A DNA stretch of 64,000 nucleotides from Kudoa neothunni (lineage: Eukaryota > Cnidaria). This document shows positions 26,366 to 37,726 of this stretch, piece after piece (positions within the stretch are counted from its first letter, which is position 1; each line of letters starts with the position of its first letter). A program made the translations under genes and the position numbers. The stretch spans positions 3,968,001 through 4,032,000 of the forward strand of contig OZ199840.1 in the NCBI GenBank assembly GCA_964304625.1, read 5' to 3'. The notes under the pieces were generated by a model. The model was given only the letters and a program-made list of their open reading frames with translations, was not told the origin of the DNA and searched no databases.

Positions 26366-26593
26366 AAAGATAAATGTCGCCATGAATAAACAGATATAAT
26401 CCTATTATTGAAACAGCGTAATCCGCTTAACAAACCTAACATCAAGGACAACACAATTTCCTAGATTCATTTTGAATTTTAGTCAATGTAATAACAAATG
26501 AGAGGATTTTTAAATTATCGTATACTAATAAAAGTTACATAAATATCTATCTATAAGGATAAAAATTTGTCGCGCATGCGTACTAGGCACACA

Positions 26594-29448
26594 CAAGGCT
26601 GCCAGGGCTTGGGTTTTTCCCCAAGACCTTGGAATTTTTATGGTCATCATGGATTCTTAGTGGTTTTTCCATTTTTTACAAAATCACGAGTTTTTATTGA
26701 AAACCTGTAAACAGTGAATAATAACACAAATTTTATTATGTGCGACATTAATATTTATGTTATTAATTACGTATCCTATTCAGATGGCAGTGTCTATTGG
26801 CCCGAACAAATTTATTTATTTTTCGAGCTTTTTGTTATAGTAAATCTGTGTTGTCTGATATAAAACAACTCGCAATTGTGTACTTAATGTTTTTATCGAG
26901 TTATATCGTTTAAAAATATTCTGTATAATGTAATATGGTTTCGACTAAATGGACCGTAAGAAGTTTTTATATTGAGTTTATGAGTTATTTATTTATTCAA
27001 ATGAACATTTTTAGTTCTAACTCAACTTTTAATTATCTATATAACTAAAATTTTTATTTTAATAGTTTTAATTTTATTGTAACGTGCGTTGATTTGATTG
27101 TAATCATCCCCTAATGTTGTAATACAAAATTATTGTAAAAAAATGTAGTATTTTTCACTAGACCAAAAATATAAAGTATATAGTTGTTGTATTTAAAGAT
27201 ATTTGGTTATAGCAAAAGAAAAATTTTGATTTTACTCCTACGCGCGTGTTTACGGAATGAGATTGCCTGAACTTAATACGATTTTTCAAACCGGAAATAC
27301 TTTTAGCATTTTTGAGGAGTTAAAGTTGAAAATAGAAGAATACGAACAAAACTCCATGGGTAGTTTATCCATATATGACTCTTAAACCATCGAAAGAACT
27401 TAGAAGCGATGTAATAAAACGTTAAATCCAATACTTTAGTTTTATCATACAAAATACTGCTGGGTTCATCGCGACAAAAACTTAATTGCTTCAAAAATTT
27501 AAATAAATTTTTTATATGCATTAAAGTTTGAAAACATGCTGTCGTTATTTTAGAGAAAACGACCTGTTGGTAGAAGAAATTCGAATTCTTATTACAAAGC
27601 ATGCCCAATGTCTCTAAAATTTTCAATCACCGCCGACGTAGAAAAATTCATATTAAAATTCTTTGACTTATCACATAACCATGATTCTACGAACTTTCCA
27701 TCACAATTTGTACATAGTAGAAATAAAATATCAAAGGATGAAAGTGATCTTATCGCTCAACTTGTTCAAGTTAACGGAAATTCCAAAGTAATCCAATAAA
27801 ACATATTACGCAAAAGGGGAACTTTGTTTCATTGAATAAAGTGTCTAACATGAAGCACTCTTATAAATCACATACAAAGAGCCTGTAATTTTAAAAAAAT
27901 TCAAATAAAAAAGGAAGATGTTTAGAGATATGGGAAATCAACAATGAGACTATAGGCTGCGACATGTCTTCAATCGAGCTATTTTAAATGCCACCATATT
28001 AAACTGAACCCGTCCTCAAAATATTAGAGTTGTATGAATTGTAAAACAGAAGAATGGTAGTAAGAGAAATCATGATAAAAAACTTTCGTTTTAATTCATA
28101 TGCTATTTAAATATATCTTATACCATCATGAATATGTATTTTACCCATCCATAAGATGGTATATTATGTTACAATAATTTAAAAGGATTTTTTTATCAAA
28201 TATGTTCAATCAATTTTACAAAATTCATATAGTCATGTAGTTGAATTCATGAGAACATCTGTGTGATACATGGCTTGGTGAAAAAAGTCAAAGTCCAACA
28301 TTTTTTGAATAAAATCACCAATAAAAAGTTATATTTTTAAACGTTGAAAATAATGGTCCAAATATGAATAAAATTGTTATAGTGGATAATAACAATTAAA
28401 TATTTTAATTGAGAACATTAAATTTCAACCAGTACCGTCAAAATTCAGTTTGTATGCGAAGTCTAAATAAGGGAGTATGTGAAGTGTCCTGATTAGGTGA
28501 CATTAAATTAGGTATAAATCAACAAATTTGATTCATTTTCAAATAAAAAAATCATATTCACAATATTTATTTACATTGAGTGATTTTATACCGATATTAT
28601 AAAAAATATCAATGTCGGACATTTGACGCTATTTGGAGTTTTGGGTTTACGACAACCATTTATATGGATGAAATCAATTAAAAAATATTGAAAATAGCAA
28701 ATAACATGATTACAACAGTGAATTCATTTAAAACTATGAATATAACACGGATATATCATATCAGAAAATTATTATTGCATAATACATGGAACGAATAAAT
28801 TTCTTACTGATAAAAAATCATAAAAACATTTCATTCAAATGTTAAACAAGTTTATGAAGGAAATAGAGCATTTACAGCGATAAATTACAATAATGATGAG
28901 GATGGATCTTTCCTAAGTAACGCCTTATATCACAGATTCCTAAAGACAAAATTCTTTTATTTTTTCACATTAACATATAACCCATGTTAATAATTTTTTG
29001 ACTCATTAAAATTTAAAAAGAATCCCCTAAATAGGTAAAAACAATTTGTTCCGGCCAATAGACACTTCCTATTCAGATTATATCGTGCAGGGTTCAAACA
29101 TTTACGATATCAAACGACAGCACAATAGATTGTTTAACGTGACACGGTTACACAACTGTTCGGTTAACATTGGCGCACATTATTAGAAAATTTAACGTTA
29201 TTTCAAAATTTATCTTGAACTATGAATTAATTAATTCATTGTGAGCATATTGATCTATACTAGACATTAGGTTTGAGTGAGTGTTCGCACCAATAAATAG
29301 TAATAATACGACGATAAATTTAAATTTAATATCTGTAGACGTAATTAAAGACTCGGAAGATGATTAAAAACTTCAACAGATACTATTCTATTTTTTTGTT
29401 GTATTGTAGTAGACTAGCGTTTTTTCTAAAACCCCGCTGGAAGCCCTG
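26594..29448 (+). mobile_element. MULE/ZSWIM-like DNA transposon, 2.86 kb, decayed
   Basis: The ends pair as CAAGGCTGCCAG (left) and CAGGGCTTCCAG (right, complement), 10 of 12 identical. The flanking 8-mers GGCACACA (26586-26593) and GGCACACG (29449-29456) are a near-perfect target duplication. Inside, plus-strand frames between about 27280 and 27800 show the N-terminal pattern of ZSWIM/MULE-type proteins: a feel-like start (STFEELKLKIEEYEQ), a Cys-rich stretch and the HNH block (DLSHNHDSTNF, 27608-27799). Stops and frameshifts break the rest. It could also be a hAT by its 8-bp duplication, but the protein points to MULE. Confidence 0.6.
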
Positions 29449-29456
29449 GGCACACG

Positions 29457-30407
29457 CACATTCCGACAGTCCTGCTTTATATATATAAGGGATTAAAAAA
29501 TCTCCCCAAGATTTCCCAACGCGGTAATAAATCTGTTATTATAAATAAAGCATTATGAAGTAGCATCCATTTCCAACCCCAATGTCCCGTTAAAAAACGA
29601 AATTCAAATTGTTGAAATTTTTCAAAAACCTTCATTTACTTTTCATACGTGATGAGTTTGTTATAGGGAATAAAAATGTTTTACAATTCTGACAAGAAAA
29701 GAACGATCATGCTCGCTTCGTTGGAAATACATTTATTTGAAATTATTTCAACAAATTTTTCTCGGATTAAAATAACCAATTCTTTTAATTAAAACAAAAT
29801 AAAAATGATTACAAATTTTCCTCAATTTATGAAAATTAGTTATATTAAGTAGTTCTTCATATTACTATACGCGCTTGCCGATTTTACATACTTTTTCCGC
29901 GACCTCGTTGATAATGCGTAATCCAGATCGACAAATGTATGTAATAACTTATATTTCGACTTGCAATAATTGAATATGACCTTAAAGAAAAATCATGATG
30001 AATTTATAAGCTATTACTTTACAACCTTGAATTTATTTTTTTATAATTTTTAACTTAATTAAGTCTTGACTTTGATAAATGAAGATATCTATCTTCCGCA
30101 TGGACAACAAAATAAACTTACCCACCTATTTCCTGCAAAATTGAATCACAACAAAATTATCGGATTTAAATTTTTATGATTTTGATATTCTTAAGTTAGT
30201 ATTTGTAATTCTGAAAATATGTTTTAAATAACTATAGAACACTCTTTGTCTATCGCCATTATTGAATCATCCGATTTAACGATATATCGTGTATAAATAC
30301 ATCAATCAAATAATGAGCTAACTAATACAGCCGACTGTTATGACAATAAGGTTCGAACACTCCAAATAATATTTTATACCGATTAACTAATCCTATACAA
30401 TTGTAAA
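29457..30407. other. Spacer upstream of tandem LAMP-like genes
   Basis: AT-rich and without a supported gene. The last 50 bases before the ATG at 30408 contain TATTTTATACC, a plausible but unproven core promoter. Confidence 0.4.
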
Positions 30408-31420
30408 ATGAACCTGGGCTATCAACTATTTGTAATTTTGTTGCTTTCGGGAACGTTTATTTCACAGACTGCATCCAAACTTTTCCGTACGGTCAGCAAC
30501 CAACTTATATGGCAGAACTTTGCAGATGAAATACCGAACGATTCATGTATACGACTGACCATGGACAAGATGGATGTTTATGTCGACTGGGAAACAACTG
30601 ATAACAAATATAGCAATAAAGTGCAAAATACTACTTGTAACTCGTTAAATAATCTTTCCAATTAAGGATATGCACTTAAGTTCACTAACAAACAATTTCA
30701 AACTAAAAAATATTATGTGTTTTGACGAAAGTCACATCTCTGAGATATACGCAAAAAGCAATAAAACAACTAAAGCATTCGTGGAACTCGAAAGTAAAGA
30801 CATAACTCTAAGATTCAATTTCCACACGGAGTACAATCATAAGCTCAACTCTCCCCTTATAACTTTCCCAGGCGTCACAGTGATACATACAAACCAAATA
30901 AAACAGGTTACCAGCAGTGAAATTGCTTCCCACCTCAGCGGTACCTAATATATTAGTTTCAAACTTACTAAGGCAAAATTTTAGATACTGTAGAAACACA
31001 ATTGAATGATCAGATCTTCAAGTTGGGTGTTGCATACGCAGAGAACGGATACGAATGCTCTAACTATAATAGTAAATGGTTGGTTAAGAACGACAAAACC
31101 ATTGAAATGAAGAGCCACTCAGTCAATTACACCAACAACATTTATTATGAAATAAAAATTGACAATATCCGTGTAGAATTTTTACAATTTTCCGAATTGA
31201 ACAATTATCCTCGCAATGGTAACCACTTACTTTGCAAATAAATTTTCTGTAACCAGATATATTTTTAATAGTGATAGATTGCTTCGCTGATGCCAATTTG
31301 AACACAGGCAAATATATGCTCCAAGTCGGATGCGTTACTTTGCTAGCAGTTGCAGTTTTTGGATGCTTATTCAAGTCTTTTTCTGCTAAAAAATATTATA
31401 TTTACGCTAAAAAGGTATAA
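30408..31420 (+). CDS. LAMP-like type I membrane glycoprotein A, 289 aa
   Basis: Four exons: 30408-30620, 30667-30940, 30985-31218 and 31272-31420. Introns are 46, 44 and 53 nt with phases 0, 1, 1; the total is 870 nt. A signal peptide covers residues 1-23. The LAMP luminal domain follows, with its four cysteines: SCIRLTMDKMDVYVDW, NIMCFDESH, NGYECSNYN (the 'NSYKC' site) and VIDCFADAN. A transmembrane helix (about residues 256-275) and a short basic tail KKYYIYAKKV complete it. LAMPs coat the lysosome membrane and aid fusion events. The tail lacks the classic GYxxPhi sorting signal, so surface location is possible. Several NxS/T sites are present. Gene B lies 1.6 kb downstream with the same exon phases, so the two arose by tandem duplication. 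Confidence 0.8.
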
Positions 31421-32987
31421 AAAAATTTCTACTACATCTATCTTATTAATTATATAATATTATCATTTATTTGGACAATTATCTATTTTAGCATTTATAG
31501 AATGTGTCTTTATTTCAACGTGCGTGTAAATTATTTCCCATTTATTTAACCAAATTGAATAAATTTACGTTATTTTCCTATGGATGTCTAAATTATACCA
31601 TCCAAGGATAAATAGGGTATCTGAATCGAAAATACTTCTTGAAATAATGAAATCAAATAAATCAATTTATTTTAAAACAAAAGCTGTGATTCACCCAAAA
31701 GAGTTCGAATTTTTAAATATCTTACAGACTTCTAATAGCCAAACCATAAAGAAAGGGCGTAACTGACTCAGTTTTCAGTAATATTGAGATTTAAGACGAA
31801 TCATTCAATTCTCTCTGTGGCATAATTATACGAGAAATTGATATCCAACAAAAAATATCTAGCACACCAACTACGGAATATTTCATTTAAAAAATTTCGA
31901 GATAAATTTATGTGTTTATTCTTCAATTAATAATTTGAGATATTACTGTGATTGACATAAAACTGTATTTAAACGAACCCCGTTTGGTAGAAACTGAAAA
32001 ATATTCATAACTTTTTATTTTTTTAAACTATAGTTCGAAAATTTAAAAAAATTTATAAAACATTATTTCATAACAAATTATTTAAATCATAGTTTTAACT
32101 GAAACATTAAATTCTCGTCACTGCGAAAGTTGTCACCTTTTAGCGTATTTTTTGATAAACTTACCTTGACAAGGAAAGAAATAATAATATATGAAATCTG
32201 GAACCTATTTTCGATGGTTTTATTTTATATAAAGCGTAAAAACCTTCAAAAAATAGATGTTCAAATTATTTCCTAAATTTTCCTTGGGCCCAAAAAGTTA
32301 TGCAATATTGAGAGTTTATTGTAGCTATATTTATACCTGGCACGAAATGATATCACACGTACGAAATTATTGGCAAGTAAATGCAGACTTCTAAAAAGAG
32401 GGTGATTAAAAATATATTTCAACACTTTAAATTAATCCAAATCGTTTTCTGAGTTATTATTTATAATTATATAGAGTATATTCGGTTATAATAGTGTAGA
32501 GGTTGAAATAGTATTTTTCTCAAAATTTTATTTAAGTTCATGAGAGTGAGGAAATTTCTGAGAACATTGAATTTTAAAGTACTAGTTGTAGAAATACTGT
32601 TAAATAACTGTTTTAACTTATTTATGTTAGGAACTGTAAGAAAAACAAATCCAGAAAGGAGACGAACCAACAATGGTATTTAGTGGAAGAAAATATTCAC
32701 AGGAATGATTCATGTCTATTTTTAAATTATCTAAACAGTTTGAAAATATTTCTCGATATGATTTTCAGATGTTAAAACTAATATTCTTATTGGTAAAATA
32801 TGATATAAAACAGATAACGGTCGTTTAACTAGATCAAACTGGCTATTAAATTAATAGATATACCTAGATTAGTTGATTAATGAATCAATAAATCATTCAC
32901 TCGAGGTCTATGGATTTAATCATATTAAGCTAACTCGGAAAGCTTAATATCGTTCATATAATTGGTCTAAACCAAATACAATCTAAA
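31421..32987. other. Spacer between LAMP-like genes A and B
   Basis: AT-rich. An AATAAA at about 31557 may serve gene A. A 68-codon minus frame (32673-32467) and a 60-codon plus frame (31584-31766) have no recognisable content. Confidence 0.4.
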
Positions 32988-33996
32988 ATGATTCTTATTG
33001 TCGTTCTAGTGGTGTTGATGTCTAGCAGTTTCGATATGAAACGATTTGAAAGTGATGATTCAATGGTGATATGGGAAGATTTCGTAGAAGTCAAAAAAGA
33101 ATTGCAAATGTGCATGTCGCTGAGTCTTTCCAAGCTTTACGCCTATGTCGATTGGAGTATACCGGATAGACTTGAACAGGTGGGTTTTCTAACACGATTA
33201 ACCACGTATGCTGATACTATACCATAATGTTTCTTAGGATCTCCATTCTGCGTCCGAGTTGAGCAATTTCCAGTATAAATCTTCCAAATGCTTCAGTGCA
33301 AAAAACCTAGTTCCTGATCATACGGCTCAATTACACACAATAATAGAAGATACAGCCTTTATAGAGATAGAGAGTAGAGAAATTAAACTAAAGTTTGAAT
33401 TCATTGGAAGAGGTCGTAAGTTGACCGGTATCCAAATGGTTCAATTCAACGGATTAACAATCACACACAAAAACCAAGTAGCAAAAGACAATAACGAAGG
33501 TAATAAATTATTTAAATGATTATTTTCGTTGAAAAATCTATTAATCTCTCCATAAAGTTGTAGAAACAACCTTAGAGGACAAATTATTCACAATTGGGTC
33601 CCCAAATAATAGCGGATACAGGTGTTCAAGTATAGCTAGCAGTTGGTTAAAGCGCTCTCCTTTCAAATTTAATGATGCCAACATCGAAACAAGCCATTAC
33701 GATATACTTTATAGCATTGAAATGAGAAATTTTGAGGTGAATTTCTATAATCCTTTTGGAGCCAATCCGCTAAATTACAGCACTAATGAAGGTATTCAAT
33801 TACAATTGGTTTCATTTAGATGTAACTATTTTTAGTTTTAACATGTTTCAACGATAACTTGGACTATTTTGAATATTCGATCAACCTTGCTATCACAGCT
33901 TTGCTTGTTGTTACCTTCATTATTGCAATTGTAGTTGGATCATTCCGACCAGTCAAACATTACATTATACACACTTCACGCTCATCAAAACACTAG
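32988..33996 (+). CDS. LAMP-like type I membrane glycoprotein B, 282 aa
   Basis: Four exons: 32988-33179, 33238-33499, 33558-33791 and 33836-33996. Introns are 58, 58 and 44 nt with phases 0, 1, 1, the same as gene A, and the total is 849 nt. The start gives a short hydrophobic signal segment (MILIVVLVVLMSSS). Luminal cysteines sit at QMCMSLSLSKLYAYVDW, SSKCFSAKN, SGYRCSSIA and LTCFNDN, each at the LAMP position. The transmembrane helix (INLAITALLVVTFIIAIVVG) is followed by the tail SFRPVKHYIIHTSRSSKH, again without GYxxPhi. Identity with gene A is moderate and highest around DLHS/DMHL, the AFIEIES block and the VE.T.L.D..F start of exon 3. It is likely an old duplicate that has since diverged. 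Confidence 0.8.
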
Positions 33997-34095
33997 CGTG
34001 TAAGGGAAAATATTTAGATTGATCACACAAGATAATTTATTTTAAAATAGTTTATAGTTATTTTTTAGTGGTTATTTGATAATATGCTATTTCTC

Positions 34096-34101
34096 AATAA
34101 A
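34096..34101 (+). promoter_or_regulatory. Poly(A) signal of LAMP-like gene B
   Basis: A canonical AATAAA lies 100 bases after the stop codon, followed by a GT-rich stretch (GTCGTGTGGTT). Confidence 0.45.
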
Positions 34102-34494
34102 GTCGTGTGGTTCCCAGATATTTGTCATTACTTTCAACTGATCGGTGTTACTATGTTTAAAAAATATGATAATTGTAAAAAATAACATTTAATTGATACT
34201 GTAGCTTATAATTTAGGTTTAATAACATATTTTTTCATTTAATCGATATTGAAGTTTTAAAATAGACGCAACCTTTTTGCAAAACAACGTCAACCCTTTA
34301 TATTCGATTAAAGAATTCTCATTAGACCTACAATGCAAACAACGAGGGTGGTCATAATTGGTACGTTTTCGCCCTAATTAAAGGTATAGGCACTTTTGGT
34401 ACGACTTTGACGCAAGTTGGTACTTTTTAAGGTCAACGAGTTTCGAGATAAATTATTATAAGTGCACACCACATAATGAAATAATGTGTTAGAA

Positions 34495-35096
34495 CATGGG
34501 TTCTCAACCAGGGGAAATTTTAAATGACAGAGGGTAAATTAAGTAACATCAAAATTGGAAAAGGAAAATTTTTGCGTAATAAGGTTTGTGATGTATCTAA
34601 GGATGTCAAAGGAATTATAATATTCGGGGTTATTAAATTCAATAATGAGTTGGTAGAAATTCTTAAAATGTTTTTAGAAATACGTATTTAATAAATATTT
34701 ATGAAACTATAGACAATCTCGTTCTTTTATGACTCGTTTATTTTCTAGTGATGTAGCTAATAATAATACTTAAAGTTGCAATCTACATGATGAATAATAT
34801 TTAGGTGTCGTTAGTTTTGATTATTTGTAATTATTTTTTACCCCTAAGAGGGAAGGAAGACCAGCAATACTTTAATGTAGAAAAATCTTAAATGATTAAA
34901 TCCGTAGACAGTTTGTGAGTTAGAGATGATGGGATTAAAAATTGTCATTACACAAGCGTACATGCCTATTGGTAATAGAATTTACCGTGTAAATAGCCTC
35001 TGCCATAGCCAAACCAAAATAAAGCTTTAGAGTAAATATGAATTTGGTTCCCAAATTTAGGGGGGCTAAATTTGAAAAAACGATTGAGAACCCCTG
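34495..35096. mobile_element. hAT non-autonomous element (MITE, 602 bp), nested
   Basis: The ends are CATGGGTTCTCAACC and its inverted partner GATTGAGAACCCCTG. The flanking 8-mers TGTTAGAA at 34487-34494 and 35097-35104 are identical. No transposase is present. Part of its body (about 34880-35010) resembles 40490-40580 of repeat A copy 2 and 50440-50560, which suggests shared building blocks. It lies just at the 5' edge of the hAT remnant at 35105, so it probably landed in that older element. Confidence 0.85.
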
Positions 35097-35104
35097 TGTT
35101 AGAA

Positions 35105-36260
35105 GACTTGGTGCAATGTATCCACTCACACCCCTCGAACAGCTCAAAACGTCAAAATGAATATAACGAACAACAAAAATTTGTTGGCATCGAGCATCAT
35201 AAGATATCGCATTTCTGCTGCACTAGATTGCTGTCTTTTGCGCAAGTTATTAAGAAAATGGTAGAAGAATGGGAATTCTTCTACCAACGTTTCTTATGGC
35301 GTGAAAATAAGAAAGCAGGACTGAACTCGCACCTAAAATGTTATCACCTTTCTCTAAACACACCTATACATGAATTTTACTGTTTTTTGACTCATATCTT
35401 ACCCATAGTCAATAAACTCAACGTTAAATGTTGAATTACAAGATGAGAGTTTAGAGTTCATAAACTAGGGAATTTTTTGAAAATATTATTAGATTGAAAC
35501 TTAATTATTCTTTGAGAATAAGTCTGATCAAAAAATAACACCGCCTGAAGCTTAAATTTTAAGCACCTCTCAAAATACATTCCTTCGGATAATTATTGTT
35601 GTTATTATTATTGTGTTGAAAGTGGAATCAATTTAGAACGAAAATACTACTGCAAGTATTACTCAAGATCTTCTCATGTTCTTATCAAAGCTCTGGATTT
35701 CTGTTTACTATTGACGAACCTGATACTTCAAAGGTTTCTGACCATCGCAAAGTTTTATGCATTTGCAATTATTTGAAGAAATGCCTCCAGCAAATGTCAT
35801 TGAAGTAAAACCTCATTTCATTATAAACCTCGCAAAGAGATTTCCAAATATTATTGCTGAAGATGAACATTTAAATGTGGATATTGAATAGATAGAAGTT
35901 AGCCTGGAGAGTAATGGGCGTTTCGTTGAAAAAGATACAGAGACATTTTGAACGTGGTCTCGAATGAAATTAGCGGGGAAATATTCGAGTATCCATTGTT
36001 ATCAAAGCCGAAGTTGTCTTTACCTGTTTTGCCTCATTCGTCTGGATCTGCAGACAGATTATCTTCATTAGTGAATAGCATCGAAATCAAAAAAACATAT
36101 TTTAATTGAAGATGAAACAATATATGCTCTCAATAAAAATTCTGAATATTTATTGAGAGATGTCATTTGCATGAGACAGAATCCATTTGACCAAATAACT
36201 AAAATGATGGAAAATATAAACCTATATGAGTTTGACAGCTATGATTCTATGAATTAGATG
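35105..36260 (+). mobile_element. Decayed hAT transposase (ZBED/GTF2IRD2-like), copy 2
   Basis: Its 5' open stretch (to 35434) shows IEHHKISHFCCTRLLSFAQ, the degenerate 'TRWLS' region, and HILPIVNKLNVKC, the 'vLPxxnklN' motif of hAT-derived ZBED5/GTF2IRD2-type proteins. Further downstream, NKNSEYLLRD and NPFDQITKMMENINLY are readable in another frame. It aligns throughout with the minus-strand copy at 3960-4990. Several stops and frameshifts make it a dead copy. Confidence 0.65.
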
Positions 36261-37726
36261 GATTATCCAAATATCTCCTTGGCGATTACCAGCCATTATT
36301 TCTATGTGTATAAGAATAAGAATTTCGTATTTTCAGCACACATTAGATGTTAAATTGCAACAAAAGCATAACGTTAATATCAAAAATTATTTTATAGGAT
36401 GAAATGCGGAGAATCCTAATGCAAATAGTTCAATAAATTTCATACTAATTTGTTTTAAAAAATTCAGCATTAATGTTTGAACTAATTATAATCTTGTATT
36501 GGAAAGTGCGGCCACTATTCTGCATTTTAACCATTTACATAAACGGAAATAATGATAATGGTTAAAGAGTTTTTTCACGCGTTCAAATACAACGCGATAA
36601 ATGATGAATTTTCCAATAACTAGATCTCGACTGTCCTATTGAATTTATAAGAGTATAATTGGTCAATAACTGTTAACAGTTATTGGGTTTGTCGTTCGAT
36701 GATTAAATATTCGGAATCTATCGTTAAACTATGTATTATTAGAACATCTAATCCAAAATTTTATTATAAATTTGATAGAATTTAATTTATGAGACGCAAA
36801 TAATTTGAAACAAATTTTTTGATTTTTCTCAGATAGAAAAGTTATCTAATGTGATTATAGATAAGCTTAAACCCAATTGAGTTGCCATGAGTATTTCTAT
36901 GATCTTGCTTTGTATTATCATCGCAACGCTATAATACATTACAATAAATTGGGAGATGTTGCGTATTTTTAATAATCCGGCCACCTTATTGATTAAAATA
37001 CTCTGACGCGACCGCCAGATATAACATGAATACCCATACCCAAAAGGATTAGAACATTTAGTATTCTACCACAATAGGAAATTCAAAATTTAGCTGAAGA
37101 ATGCAATAAAATCTTAATTATAACACACAAGGCATCTATGAAAGAATATATTCGAAAAATACGGTCGCAACTTGGATCATTTTATTTCGAAACCTTACTA
37201 ATGTGAGTATTGTAGTATGTCTAAGAGTTAAAAATTAGAAATTTTCTAAATGACACATTCTTTGGCCCTCAGGCGTGCCCTTGTACCAAAATAGTAAAAT
37301 ATCACGTTTCATGAGAAATAACGAAGCTACTCCACGAAAGCATGGGATAGCATCCGTTGATTGTTAATCGAAAACTTTTTATGATTTCTTACGTGACATT
37401 ATTGGAAATCTAAGCTTACAAAATATAAACTTTTATTTAACATTTTTTATGGTCTATAACCATCACAATAAGTGTTATTCAAAATATAAAGGATGACTGT
37501 CACATAGAAAGGATTGACTGGCACATTACAACGTTGGTGTAAATTCTGTAATGAATTCGCAAATTAAATATTATAGAAAGTAAAAATGGAAATATAAACT
37601 TTGGCAGCATTCGAAAATGATAACTATACCTGCAACGAATAGGAAACAATAATAGGAACCTTAACTGGATAAAATATTCGTTTAAACTCGGTACTATAAA
37701 CACACGAATCGCACTCAACTCGAGAG
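36261..37726. other. Spacer upstream of importin beta
   Basis: AT-rich with no supported gene. The importin promoter should lie in the last few hundred bases. No distinct motif was found. Confidence 0.4.
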
